Positions 27,555-36,475 of a stretch of DNA of 64,000 bases are shown one piece after another; the first letter of the stretch is position 1; every line of letters starts with the position of its first letter. This DNA is from Chryseobacterium echinoideorum (lineage in GTDB: Bacteria; Bacteroidota; Bacteroidia; Flavobacteriales; Weeksellaceae), in the NCBI RefSeq assembly GCF_007474535.1, contig NZ_VKNW01000001.1, positions 186,001 through 250,000 on the forward strand. The letters are read 5' to 3'. Both the position numbers and the translations under genes were made by a program. The notes beneath the pieces were generated by a model, which saw only the letters and a list, made by a program, of their open reading frames with translations, was not told the origin of the DNA and searched no databases.

Positions 27555-29468
27555 ATGAAAAACAGAATCTTTTTTAAAATATTAATTTTATTCGTAGGCT
27601 CATTATGCATTTCTTTTATTGATGCAAAAATTACGCTTCCTACATTGGTTTCAGACGGAATGGTTTTACAGCGCAACCAGAAATTAAATATCTGGGGAAA
27701 AGCTGACGCCGGAGAAAAAGTGGAAGTGAAATTTCTCAACAAAAATTACAAAACCACCGCTGACCCAACCGGAAACTGGAAAATCAAACTTCCCGAGCAA
27801 AAAGCCGGAGGTCCTTACACGATGACCATCAATGAAATTACATTGAAAGATATTCTCATCGGTGACGTCTGGCTCGCTTCCGGACAATCGAATATGGAAC
27901 TGCCGATGCGCAGACTGACTCCGCTTTACGCCGATGAAATCAAAAATGCAAATAACCAGAACATCAGATTTTTTACGGTTCCTCAAAAATATAATTTTAA
28001 GTCACCTCAAACTGAGCTTGATGGCGGAAAATGGGAAGCGACAAATCCACAGACGATTCTTAATTTTTCAGGAGTTGCTTACTTTTTCGCAAAAGAATTA
28101 AGCCAGAAAAATAAAGTTGCTGTTGGGATTATCCACGCAAGTTTAGGCGGTTCACCGATTCAGGCGTGGATGGATGAAAATTCTCTGAAAAAATACCCTG
28201 AATATCTGGATGAAGCGAAAAAATGGCAAAATGATAAGCTGATAAAGTCGACGGAATCTACCGAACAGGCAATGAGCAAAGCTTGGTACACAGAACTCGA
28301 CCAAAGCGATATCGGATTAAATCAACATTGGGAAAACTTCGACCTAAACGATTCTGATTGGAAAACAATGAATATTCCAGGTTCCTGGGAAGATAAGGAA
28401 GGCTCTTTTGAAGGTTCGGTTTGGTTTAGAAAAGAAATTAATTTAACTAAAAATCAGGCAGGAAAAGCCGCTTTTTTAAATTTAGGAAGAATAAAAGATG
28501 CTGATGTTACTTATATTAACGGAACAAAAGTCGGAAATGTAACCTATGAATATCCACCTCGTTGGTATGATATTCCTGCCGGCATTTTAAAGGAAGGAAA
28601 AAATGTGATTGCGGTAAGAATTTCCAACGGAAGCGGAAAAGGACAGTTCATCGCTGACAAACCTTATTACTTTGAAATTGACGGAAATAAAATTGATTTA
28701 AAATCTGAATGGAAATATAAAATCGGTGCAAAAATGGAAAAAATGGCTCCAGGTCAAACCTTCATCCGTTGGAAACCGACAGGATTGTACAATGCAATGA
28801 TTAATCCGCTTATCAATTATAGCATCAAAGGTGCCATTTGGTATCAGGGCGAAAGCAACACCGGAAAACCAAAAGAATACGGCGATTTGCTGACCACAAT
28901 GATTACCGATTGGAGAAATAAATGGAACCAGAAAGATCTGCCTTTCTTCACCGTACAATTAGCCAATTTTATGGAACCAAAAGCGCAGCCTGTGGAAAGC
29001 AATTGGGCAGAATTAAGAGACCAACAGCGCCAGGTTTCGCTGAAAGTTCCGAACACTGGATTGGCTGTTATCATTGACATAGGAGAGTGGAATGACATTC
29101 ATCCTTTAAACAAGAAAACAGTCGGTGACAGACTGGCTTTGCAGGCACTAAAAGCTGCAGGCAAAAAGAATATCATCGCAGACGGACCGGTTTATCAGTC
29201 AATGAAAATCGAAGGAAATAAAATCATTCTTTCCTTTAAAAATGGAACCGATGATTTTGCATCTGTTTCAGAACTGAAAGGCTTTGCCATCAAAGGAAAA
29301 GACGGAAAGTATGAATGGGCAAAAGCAAAAATGGAAGGCAACAAAATCATTGTATGGAACGACACCATTTCAAATCCAATTTCAGTAAGATACGACTGGG
29401 CAGATAACCCTGATGGAAACCTTAAAAATAAGACCGGACTTCCTGCATCACCATTTACTACAGAATAA
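27555..29468 (+). CDS. SGNH-type acetylesterase (sialate O-acetylesterase family)
   Basis: 637 residues with a signal peptide (1 to about 24). The SGNH catalytic residues are S112 in LASGQSNME and the D514/H516 pair in NDIHPLNK, and the second block AIWYQGESN is typical of the family. A galactose-binding-like domain (about 250-380, with VWFRKEINL) is inserted between the blocks. The family name comes from sialic acid deacetylation, but members in xylan loci act as acetyl-xylan esterases, which is the likely role here: removing O-acetyl groups so GH10, GH43 and GH67/GH115 can act. It follows GH127 by 26 bases and precedes the GPH symporter by 82 bases. Confidence 0.85.
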   Translation: MKNRIFFKILILFVGSLCISFIDAKITLPTLVSDGMVLQRNQKLNIWGKADAGEKVEVKFLNKNYKTTADPTGNWKIKLPEQKAGGPYTMTINEITLKDILIGDVWLASGQSNMELPMRRLTPLYADEIKNANNQNIRFFTVPQKYNFKSPQTELDGGKWEATNPQTILNFSGVAYFFAKELSQKNKVAVGIIHASLGGSPIQAWMDENSLKKYPEYLDEAKKWQNDKLIKSTESTEQAMSKAWYTELDQSDIGLNQHWENFDLNDSDWKTMNIPGSWEDKEGSFEGSVWFRKEINLTKNQAGKAAFLNLGRIKDADVTYINGTKVGNVTYEYPPRWYDIPAGILKEGKNVIAVRISNGSGKGQFIADKPYYFEIDGNKIDLKSEWKYKIGAKMEKMAPGQTFIRWKPTGLYNAMINPLINYSIKGAIWYQGESNTGKPKEYGDLLTTMITDWRNKWNQKDLPFFTVQLANFMEPKAQPVESNWAELRDQQRQVSLKVPNTGLAVIIDIGEWNDIHPLNKKTVGDRLALQALKAAGKKNIIADGPVYQSMKIEGNKIILSFKNGTDDFASVSELKGFAIKGKDGKYEWAKAKMEGNKIIVWNDTISNPISVRYDWADNPDGNLKNKTGLPASPFTTE

Positions 29469-29550
29469 TTATTAAACTAAACATAATAAAAGTTAAGACA
29501 GGAGATTTTAATCTATGATCTATTTGTCTATCATCTAATATCTAATTTAT

Positions 29551-31005
29551 ATGAACAACTCATCTCAAAAAATATCTGTCGTTGAGAAAATCGGCTACAG
29601 TTTAGGAGATTTAGCCGCCAATCTGGTTTTCCAGACGTTGGTAACCTATTTGGCTTATTTTTACACCGATATTTACGGATTAAAACCGGAAGATGCCTCC
29701 ATCATTACACTTGTTGTCGGATTATTGGCTGGTTTTGTTTTTAATCCTTTGATTGGGGCTTTAGCAGACAGAACACGCACGAAATGGGGGAAATTCCGTC
29801 CGTGGATTTTATTAACGGCAATTCCGTTGGGTGCAGCGGCACTTTTTGCGTTCAGCACACCCGATTTTTCTTATAAAGGAAAAATGATTTATGCAGCAGT
29901 TACTTACTCTGTTTTACTGTTGCTGTATGCCGCCAATAATTTACCTTATGCAGCTTTGAGTGGCGTGATTACAGGCGATATGGGCGAACGTAACAGTATT
30001 TCTTCTTACCGTTTTGTAGCTGTAATGTTTGCGCAGTTTTTTGTTCAGGTATTTATGTTGCCGATTATTTTGTCTGCGGGACACGGCGACAAAGCAGCCG
30101 GAATCGAGGTGGTAATGACCTGGCTTGCAATTATAGGAACGGTAATGTTGCTCATCACTTTTCTCACGACTAAAGAAAGAGTCATTCCAAAGCCGGAGCA
30201 GGAATCTACTTTAGGTGCCGATTTAAAGGATTTAAAGAAAAACAAGCCGTGGATTATTATGTTGTCGGTTACTGCGTTGATTTTCATTACTTTGGCAATG
30301 AAAGGCGGTTCATATGTGTATTATTTTAATAATTATGTAGATGAAGCTTCACTTCAGCAATTTATATCACCAATTACTGCATTTTTCAATTCCATCGGAA
30401 TGAATTTCTTCGGAGAAGACCCTCGTTCAGCAGGTTTCGGATTGTTCAATGCAGGCGGAATCATTATGATGATTATCGGCATTACTTTCTCGAAAAAGTT
30501 TGCAGACAAATATGGGAAAAAAGATGCGTTCATCGCTTCTTTGTTTATTTCAACATTATTTGTTTTAGCATTTATATTTTATCCGCCAAAATCAGTCGGA
30601 TTAATGTTTTTGTCCCAGATTTTACACGGTTTCTTCTACGGAATCGGAACGCCATTACTTTGGGCGATGATTGCCGACGTTGCCGATTATTCTGAATGGA
30701 AAAACAACAGACGTGCGACAGCCATTATTTTCTCGGCAATGATGGTCGGTTTGAAAGTTGGATTAAGCATTGGAAGTTCATTAGTTGCATTAATTATCGG
30801 AAAATACGGTTATATTTCCTCAGAAGGTGCAGTCAACGTGATACAGCCGGAAACCGTTTCCACAGGTGCCAAAATGCTGGTCAGCGTATTTCCGTCAATC
30901 CCGTTCTTTTTAGCGTGCGGATTGCTGATGTTCTACGAAATCAATAAGAAAAAAGAAATCGAAATCGAGCACGACCTTAAAGAAAGAAGAATAGCGAAAG
31001 ATTAA
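29551..31005 (+). CDS. GPH-family glycoside/pentoside symporter (MFS)
   Basis: 484 residues with about 12 membrane segments. The N-terminus KIGYSLGDLAANLVFQTL and the motif NPLIGALADRTRTKWGKFRPWIL are hallmarks of the glycoside-pentoside-hexuronide (MelB/XynP/YicJ-like) branch. Such carriers take up disaccharides and short xylosides with H+ or Na+. It is next to the GH10 xylanase and a signal-less GH43, so import of xylo-oligosaccharides for cytoplasmic cleavage is the likely task. The stop codon is followed by a 278-base gap full of palindromic repeats. Confidence 0.88.
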   Translation: MNNSSQKISVVEKIGYSLGDLAANLVFQTLVTYLAYFYTDIYGLKPEDASIITLVVGLLAGFVFNPLIGALADRTRTKWGKFRPWILLTAIPLGAAALFAFSTPDFSYKGKMIYAAVTYSVLLLLYAANNLPYAALSGVITGDMGERNSISSYRFVAVMFAQFFVQVFMLPIILSAGHGDKAAGIEVVMTWLAIIGTVMLLITFLTTKERVIPKPEQESTLGADLKDLKKNKPWIIMLSVTALIFITLAMKGGSYVYYFNNYVDEASLQQFISPITAFFNSIGMNFFGEDPRSAGFGLFNAGGIIMMIIGITFSKKFADKYGKKDAFIASLFISTLFVLAFIFYPPKSVGLMFLSQILHGFFYGIGTPLLWAMIADVADYSEWKNNRRATAIIFSAMMVGLKVGLSIGSSLVALIIGKYGYISSEGAVNVIQPETVSTGAKMLVSVFPSIPFFLACGLLMFYEINKKKEIEIEHDLKERRIAKD

Positions 31006-31020
31006 GGGTATAATAAAAAT

Positions 31021-31110
31021 TTGGGCAGCTTTATCCGTCTTCCACTCCCGCTTTTTTGTTCCGCTTCGCTTCACAAAAAGAGCTCCGTTCAAGCCGGGCT
31101 GCGAGATTCA
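31021..31110 (+). repeat. Family A long-hairpin intergenic repeat, copy 3
   Basis: Starts TTGGGCAGC 15 bases after the symporter stop codon and ends GGGCTGCGAGATTCA. The inner stem is GCTTTTTTGT/ACAAAAAGAGC, as in copy 2. The next stem reads AC/GT where copies 2 and 4 read GT/AC. Confidence 0.8.
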
Positions 31111-31192
31111 GCATAAAACAAATTTTACCTTTAAAGATAATATTGGCTATGCTTTAGATTTAGGGTTTTAAAAGAAAAACAAAATAACAAAA

Positions 31193-31264
31193 GCTCCGTA
31201 GGAGCAAACTGTTAATAACTAATATCAGACAAGCCATCAAGCCTCGTAGAGGCGACCTGTTAAA
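31193..31264 (+). repeat. Family B paired-hairpin repeat, symporter-GH10 gap
   Basis: GCTCCGTAGGAGC (31193-31205) and GCCTCGTAGAGGC (31241-31253), each followed by a CTGTTAA tail, in the same order and nearly the same spacing as at 18190-18264. The second element ends 20 bases before the GH10 start codon. Confidence 0.75.
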
Positions 31265-31283
31265 TAAAGTTTAAAAATTAACA

Positions 31284-32405
31284 ATGAAAAAAATAGTCGC
31301 ATTATTAGGAATTTTAACTTTGACCGTCTCGTGCAAAACAGCAAGTTCGGCATCCTCAAAAAATTCCCTGAAAGACGCCTACAAAAATAAATTCTACATC
31401 GGTACCGCGATGAGTCTTCCACAGATTTACGAGAAGGAGGTAAAATCTGTAGAAATTATTAAAAATCAGTTCAGTTCCATCGTTGCAGAAAACTGTATGA
31501 AATCTATGTTTCTTCAACCTGAAGAAGGCAAATTCTTTTTCGATGATGCAGATAAATTCGTAGAATTCGGAGAAAAAAATAAAATGTTCATCATCGGTCA
31601 CACGTTGATTTGGCATTCCCAATTACCAAAATGGTTTTTCGTAGACAAAGACGGAAAAGACGTTTCTCCGGAAGTCTTAAAACAAAGAATGAAAAGTCAC
31701 ATTACCACCGTTGTCACCAGATACAAAGGTCGTGTCAAAGGTTGGGATGTAGTGAATGAAGCCATTATGGAAGACGGAACATATCGCAAAAGCAAATTTT
31801 ACGAAATTCTGGGTGAAGAATTTATTCCGCTCGCTTTCCAATATGCGCAGGAAGCTGACCCGAATGCAGAACTCTATTACAACGATTACAACGAATGGTT
31901 TCCGGAAAAAGTAAAAACCGTTACCAAAATCGTAAAAGATTTGAAATCCAGAGGAATCAGAATTGATGGGGTAGGAATGCAAACCCACGTAGGATTGGAC
32001 ACTCCGAAAATGGAAGAATACGAAAAAGCAATTATTGATTATGCAGCAGCCGGAGTAAAAATCAATGTTACCGAAATGGAAATCAGCGCTCTGCCTTCAC
32101 CTTGGGGAACTTCCGCAAACGTTTCCGATAAAGTAGAATATGAAGCAAAAATGAATCCTTACACAGCTGGACTTCCCGAAAACGTAAAAACAGAATGGGA
32201 AAGCCGTTATCTGGATTTTTTCAGATTATTCATCAAACATCAGGATAAAATCAGAAGAGTAACTCTGTGGGGAACTACCGATACCCAATCCTGGAAAAAT
32301 GATTTCCCGGTAAAAGGCAGAACCGATTATCCGTTACTTTTTGACCGGAATTATCAGACAAAACCTGTGGTGGAAAAAATCATTCAGTTAACAAAAGAAA
32401 AATAA
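31284..32405 (+). CDS. GH10 endo-beta-1,4-xylanase, lipoprotein
   Basis: 373 residues. A lipoprotein signal ([17 protein letters not shown], acceptor C17) is followed by a single GH10 barrel. The acid/base is E159 in GWDVVNEAI and the nucleophile is E264 in [20 protein letters not shown] and [13 protein letters not shown] are further family motifs. No carbohydrate-binding module is present. It cuts the xylan backbone into oligosaccharides. As a lipoprotein it would be held at the outer membrane, on one face or the other. The neighbours (GPH symporter upstream, cytoplasmic GH43 and GH67 downstream) complete the xylan part of the locus. Confidence 0.95.
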   Translation: MKKIVALLGILTLTVSCKTASSASSKNSLKDAYKNKFYIGTAMSLPQIYEKEVKSVEIIKNQFSSIVAENCMKSMFLQPEEGKFFFDDADKFVEFGEKNKMFIIGHTLIWHSQLPKWFFVDKDGKDVSPEVLKQRMKSHITTVVTRYKGRVKGWDVVNEAIMEDGTYRKSKFYEILGEEFIPLAFQYAQEADPNAELYYNDYNEWFPEKVKTVTKIVKDLKSRGIRIDGVGMQTHVGLDTPKMEEYEKAIIDYAAAGVKINVTEMEISALPSPWGTSANVSDKVEYEAKMNPYTAGLPENVKTEWESRYLDFFRLFIKHQDKIRRVTLWGTTDTQSWKNDFPVKGRTDYPLLFDRNYQTKPVVEKIIQLTKEK

Positions 32406-32419
32406 TCATATATCAATTC

Positions 32420-32450
32420 AACCTTATAGGTTTAAAAAACCTATAAGGTT
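32420..32450. repeat. Family D inverted repeat, perfect copy
   Basis: AACCTTATAGGTTT and AAACCTATAAGGTT are perfect complements separated by three bases. A related degenerate copy is at 14280-14310. It has no T run on the + strand and lies between GH10 and GH43. Confidence 0.7.
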
Positions 32451-32500
32451 TGAAAAATCTATCCTCTATAAGTCTATTATCTAAAAATCTAAACTATAAA

Positions 32501-33469
32501 ATGAACAAAGCAAAATACCTTTTCCCTAAAGATTATATGGCAGACCCGTCTGTACACGTTTTTGAAGGCAAGTTGTACATTTACCCTTCACACGACCGTG
32601 AAAGCGGCATCGAAGAAAACGACAACGGAGACCATTTTGATATGAATGATTATCACGTTTTCTCTCTTGATAATGTAGAAAATGGCGAAATTACAGACCA
32701 TGGTGTTGTCCTTTCGGTAAAAGATATTCCTTGGTCGGGAAGGCAATTGTGGGATTGTGATGTGGCATTCAAAAATGGAAAATATTATATGTATTTTCCG
32801 TTAAAAGATAAAAATGATATTTTCAGAATCGGTGTTGCGGTAAGCGACAAACCTTACGGTCCGTTCATTCCGGAAAAACATCCGATGATGGGAAGTTACA
32901 GCATCGACCCTTGTATTTTTGAAGAGGATGGAAAACATTATATGTATTTTGGCGGAATCTGGGGCGGACAATTGCAGCGATACAGAAACAACAAAGCCTT
33001 AGAATCTGCAGTAATTCCAAATGATAACGAACAGGCAATTCCTTCAAAAGTTGTTTTATTGAGCGATGATATGCTGGAGTTTGGAGAAGAGCCTAAAGAT
33101 GTTCTGATTCTGGATGAAAGCGGAAATCCTTTGCTTCACGGTGACAAGCATCGATTTTTTGAAGCTTCGTGGATGCACAAATACAACGACAAATATTATT
33201 TCTCATATTCCACCGGAGACACGCATTTAATATGTTATGCAACAGGAGACAATCCTTATGGTCCATTTACTTTTCAGGGAGAAATTCTGACGCCTGTTGT
33301 TGGTTGGACAACCCATCACAGTATTGTTGAATTTAAAGGAAAATGGTATCTGTTCTTCCACGATTCTGTTCCGAGCGAAGGAAAAACCTGGCTCAGAAGT
33401 ATGAAAGTAATCGAATTGGAATATGACAACGATGGTAAAATTAAAACCATTGAAGGTTTAGAAGAATAA
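32501..33469 (+). CDS. Cytoplasmic GH43 beta-xylosidase/arabinofuranosidase
   Basis: 322 residues from the ATG at 32501. An upstream TTG at 32450 would add 17 residues encoded at the edge of an inverted repeat and is unlikely. No signal peptide is present. The GH43 triad is D15 (MADPSV), D136 (SIDPCIF) and E221 (FFEASWMHKY). It resembles the subfamily 1 branch, which holds mainly intracellular xylosidases. It would hydrolyse xylo-oligosaccharides brought in by the GPH symporter encoded at 29551. This contrasts with the two secreted GH43-CBM6 proteins at 3739 and 5255. There is no CBM. Confidence 0.88.
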   Translation: MNKAKYLFPKDYMADPSVHVFEGKLYIYPSHDRESGIEENDNGDHFDMNDYHVFSLDNVENGEITDHGVVLSVKDIPWSGRQLWDCDVAFKNGKYYMYFPLKDKNDIFRIGVAVSDKPYGPFIPEKHPMMGSYSIDPCIFEEDGKHYMYFGGIWGGQLQRYRNNKALESAVIPNDNEQAIPSKVVLLSDDMLEFGEEPKDVLILDESGNPLLHGDKHRFFEASWMHKYNDKYYFSYSTGDTHLICYATGDNPYGPFTFQGEILTPVVGWTTHHSIVEFKGKWYLFFHDSVPSEGKTWLRSMKVIELEYDNDGKIKTIEGLEE

Positions 33470-33479
33470 TCTATAAAAA

Positions 33480-33587
33480 GTCCCGAAGGGACGATTTAAC
33501 GAAGGATAGGATGAAATCCTATTATCAATAGGAACGGGCTTTAGCCCGTTTAAAGATGAAGAGATACAATTTGGCTTTAGCCAAAAT
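33480..33587. repeat. Family C cluster of four different short palindromes
   Basis: Four hairpins in a row: GTCCCGAAGGGAC (33480-33492), ATAGGATGAAATCCTAT (33506-33522), AACGGGCTTTAGCCCGTT (33533-33550) and AATTTGGC/GCCAAAATT (33568-33587). Each has a different stem, and the last two share the CTTTAG centre. The cluster fills the gap between GH43 and GH67. Confidence 0.75.
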
Positions 33588-33617
33588 TTATTTAAATAAA
33601 AATTAAAAGAAAATCTA

Positions 33618-35651
33618 ATGCGCTATTTCCGACTGCATATCCTATTATTTCTAATGATTCCATTAACAATTTTCGCAGAAGACGGAAGTCAGCTTTGGCT
33701 TCGATTTCCGGCTAAAAATGGAATTTCAGCAGATAAAATTATTTCCAAAGGAAACAATCCGACTTTGAATATAGCCAAAAAAGAATTAATGAATCATTGG
33801 CAAGGTCAGGAAATTGAACTTCGAACCGACAAATCATTAAAAAATCTGAAAGGCGGTTATACCATAAAATCAGTTCAGCATAAACTGGTCATTTCTGCCG
33901 AAAAAGAAATCGGATTGTTATACGGAGTTTACCATATCTTGAGACTTCAGCAGACGAAAGCTTCTACAACCAATCTCAACATTACAGAAAAACCTTCTTA
34001 CGATGTCAGAATCCTTAATCATTGGGATAATCTGGATGGCACGATTGAACGCGGTTATGCCGGACATTCACTTTGGAAATGGGACGAGTTACCAAATACG
34101 ATTTCGCCGAGATACGAAGAATATGCAAGAGCGAATGCTTCGATTGGAATTAACGCAACTGTTCTCAACAACGTCAATGCTTCACCAAATATGCTCCGCA
34201 AAGACTATCTGGAAAAAGTAAAAGCACTTGCAGATATTTTCAGACCTTACGGAATCAAAGTTTATTTATCTGTTAATTTTTCATCACCCAAAGTTTTAGG
34301 TGGATTAGAAAATTCTGATCCTTTAAATAAAGAGGTTCAGAAATGGTGGAAAGATAAAGCATCAGAAATTTATAAATTAATTCCTGACTTTGGAGGTTTT
34401 TTGGTGAAGGCCAATTCCGAAGGACAACCTGGTCCACAGGATTACGGAAGAACACACGCTGATGGCGCTAATATGATGGCTGACGTTTTGAAACCTTACG
34501 GTGGGATCGTGATGTGGAGAGCGTTTGTGTACAGTCCGAGCAAAGAAGACCGAGCAAAACAGGCTTATCTGGAATTTGTGCCACTTGATGGAAAATTCAG
34601 GGATAATGTCATTATTCAGATTAAAAACGGACCTGTTGATTTTCAGCCTCGTGAAGCGTTTAATCCACTTTTCGGAGCTTTGAAAAAAACGCCGGAAATG
34701 ATTGAATTTCAAATTACTCAGGAATATTTGGGTTTCTCAAATCATTTAGTTTTTCTCGCACTTTTGTTTAAAGAAACTTTAGACAGCGACACATATTCTG
34801 AAGGAAAAGGTTCTACTATTGCCAAAATTACGGACGGAACTTTAAGACATGCAAAATTAACTGCCATTTCTGCTGTTGCAAACATTGGAGAAGATAAAAA
34901 CTGGACGGGTCATCATTTTGCACAAGCCAATTGGTATGCTTTCGGACGTTTAGCTTGGAGCCACAATTTGACTTCGGAACAGATTGCCGACGAATGGATA
35001 AAAATGACCTTCACTGACAATGAAAAATTCCTTACTCCTGTAAAAGAAATGATGCTTACTTCAAGAGAAACTGCCGTAGATTATATGATGCCGCTTGGTT
35101 TGCACCATATTTTCGCAGGTGGACATCATTACGGTCCGGAACCGTGGGGAGATTACAAAGGCGGAAGACCAGACTGGTCACCTGTGTATTATCATCAGGC
35201 TAATGCAGAGGGAATCGGTTTTGACAGAACCAAAACGGGAAGCAATGCTGTTTCACAATATTTTTCTCCACTCAACGACATCTACGGAAATATTAAAACA
35301 ACTCCCGAAAACCTAATTCTATGGTTCCATCACGTTCCTTGGGATTATCAGATGAAAGATGGAAAAACATTGTGGGATGAATTGTGTTATAAATATGATA
35401 CAGGCGTAAAAAATGTCCGTGACTATCAAAAAGTTTGGGATAAAATGCAGCCTTATGTTGATGAGCAAAGATTTAAAGATGTTCAATCTAAATTTAAAAT
35501 TCAGGCAAAAGATGCTGTTTGGTGGAAGGATGCTTGTCTGTTGTATTTCCAGACGTTTTCAAAAATGCCGATTCCTTATGATATCGAAAGACCTGTTCAC
35601 GAGTTGGAAGATTTGAAAAAGATTAAACTCAATATGGGGCACCACAACTAA
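33618..35651 (+). CDS. GH67 alpha-glucuronidase
   Basis: 677 residues with a signal peptide (1 to about 20, ending IFAE). The order is the GH67 N-terminal domain (about 25-135), the barrel (about 135-460, with RILNHWDNLDGTIERGYAG near its start and GFLVKANSEGQPGPQDYGR) and the helical C-terminal domain (about 460-675, with MPLGLHHIFAGGHHYGP). All are characteristic of the family. GH67 enzymes remove (methyl)glucuronic acid from the non-reducing terminal xylose of short xylo-oligosaccharides. It complements the GH115 enzyme encoded at 8818, which can act on the polymer. A strong bidirectional terminator follows; this is the last gene of the hemicellulose block. Confidence 0.94.
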   Translation: MRYFRLHILLFLMIPLTIFAEDGSQLWLRFPAKNGISADKIISKGNNPTLNIAKKELMNHWQGQEIELRTDKSLKNLKGGYTIKSVQHKLVISAEKEIGLLYGVYHILRLQQTKASTTNLNITEKPSYDVRILNHWDNLDGTIERGYAGHSLWKWDELPNTISPRYEEYARANASIGINATVLNNVNASPNMLRKDYLEKVKALADIFRPYGIKVYLSVNFSSPKVLGGLENSDPLNKEVQKWWKDKASEIYKLIPDFGGFLVKANSEGQPGPQDYGRTHADGANMMADVLKPYGGIVMWRAFVYSPSKEDRAKQAYLEFVPLDGKFRDNVIIQIKNGPVDFQPREAFNPLFGALKKTPEMIEFQITQEYLGFSNHLVFLALLFKETLDSDTYSEGKGSTIAKITDGTLRHAKLTAISAVANIGEDKNWTGHHFAQANWYAFGRLAWSHNLTSEQIADEWIKMTFTDNEKFLTPVKEMMLTSRETAVDYMMPLGLHHIFAGGHHYGPEPWGDYKGGRPDWSPVYYHQANAEGIGFDRTKTGSNAVSQYFSPLNDIYGNIKTTPENLILWFHHVPWDYQMKDGKTLWDELCYKYDTGVKNVRDYQKVWDKMQPYVDEQRFKDVQSKFKIQAKDAVWWKDACLLYFQTFSKMPIPYDIERPVHELEDLKKIKLNMGHHN

Positions 35652-35654
35652 AAA

Positions 35655-35689
35655 AAAGCAGCTCTTTCGAAAAGGAAGAGCCGCTTTTA
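35655..35689. terminator. Bidirectional terminator between GH67 and a convergent gene
   Basis: AAAAGCAGCTCTT pairs with AAGAGCCGCTTTT, giving an A tract before and a T tract after the stem, so it can work on both strands. It lies between the GH67 gene and the convergent gene at 35706. Confidence 0.75.
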
Positions 35690-35705
35690 ATCAGTATGAA
35701 TCTAA

Positions 35706-36299
35706 TTACCTAAGAGCAATAATTTTACTGAATATATTACCGTTTTTCTCAACCGCAATGATATAACTTGGAGAAGTTTTAGGATCAAGTTTGAAAGTTA
35801 AACTAAGCTTGCTATCTTTTGCAAATTTAGTTTCATTGTAATATACATTATCAGAAAAATCCTGAACAGAAACGTTTACAGAGCCCTCCATATCTTCCAT
35901 ATTCAGTTTTACAATATTGTTATTGATCGTAAATTCCGGTTTGATGATTTCGCTTACAGGAGTTTTTTCGACCACCATATCTTTATTTTGGATACTGATT
36001 TTATATTTTTCAATTTTATAATCAGATTCTGCAACCAGATAATAAGTTCCGTCTGTTAAAGTCTCAAGATTATATGATTTCGAAATAAAATTTTGATCTC
36101 CTATTTCCTCAGAATAGATTTCTCCTTGATTATCATTGTATACAAACAGAGAGATATTTTGCGCATTGTTTACTTCAAAACTAAGGGTTTTAGAATTTAC
36201 CTTTCCGAATGATACAGAAAAGTCTCTGTCTTTACTCATTACATCTGCTGAATTTAAAAGAAACAAAACAAATAGACTGATTTTTAATAAATTATTCAT
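35706..36299 (-). CDS. Secreted beta-rich protein of unknown function
   Basis: 197 residues; I do not recognise a family with certainty. A signal peptide (1 to about 22, ending VMSK) is followed by two segments of alternating hydrophobic beta strands. The first (about 28-110) has GTYYLVAESD and the second (about 120-197) ends SPSYIIAVEKNGNIFSKIIALR. This resembles the small Ig-like or DUF3244-like periplasmic proteins of Bacteroidota. It has its own -7 box and is convergent with GH67, so it is probably a separate unit rather than part of the hemicellulose system. Only export and beta-sandwich fold can be suggested. Confidence 0.7.
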   Translation of the reverse strand: MNNLLKISLFVLFLLNSADVMSKDRDFSVSFGKVNSKTLSFEVNNAQNISLFVYNDNQGEIYSEEIGDQNFISKSYNLETLTDGTYYLVAESDYKIEKYKISIQNKDMVVEKTPVSEIIKPEFTINNNIVKLNMEDMEGSVNVSVQDFSDNVYYNETKFAKDSKLSLTFKLDPKTSPSYIIAVEKNGNIFSKIIALR

Positions 36300-36334
36300 A
36301 ATAAAAGTGTTTTAGATTACTAATATTGATACTG

Positions 36335-36342
36335 CAAATGTA
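36335..36342 (-). promoter_or_regulatory. -7 box of the unknown secreted protein gene
   Basis: On the - strand it reads TACATTTG, an exact TAnnTTTG, 35 bases before the start codon. Confidence 0.45.
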
Positions 36343-36452
36343 TAGCGTTTCCCTGTTAGATTTTAGAATGCAATTTTCATATTTATGTTCTATATTAACC
36401 TTAGTTGTATGTTAATTAAATATGAACAGTTAATTTTGTAAATGTTATTTTG

Positions 36453-36460
36453 TAACTTTG
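36453..36460 (+). promoter_or_regulatory. -7 box of the AraC-type regulator gene
   Basis: TAACTTTG matches TAnnTTTG and lies 15 bases before the start codon, implying a short leader. Confidence 0.45.
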
Positions 36461-36475
36461 ATTGATAATTAAATT

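Noticed and set aside
32450..32500. TTG start for the cytoplasmic GH43
   Set aside because: It lies at the edge of the family D inverted repeat; the ATG at 32501 gives the normal GH43 N-terminus.
36305..36323. Possible fifth arabinose operator (AAGTGT at 36305)
   Set aside because: Only the left half matches; the right half lacks ACAYTT, and the neighbouring gene is not linked to arabinose.
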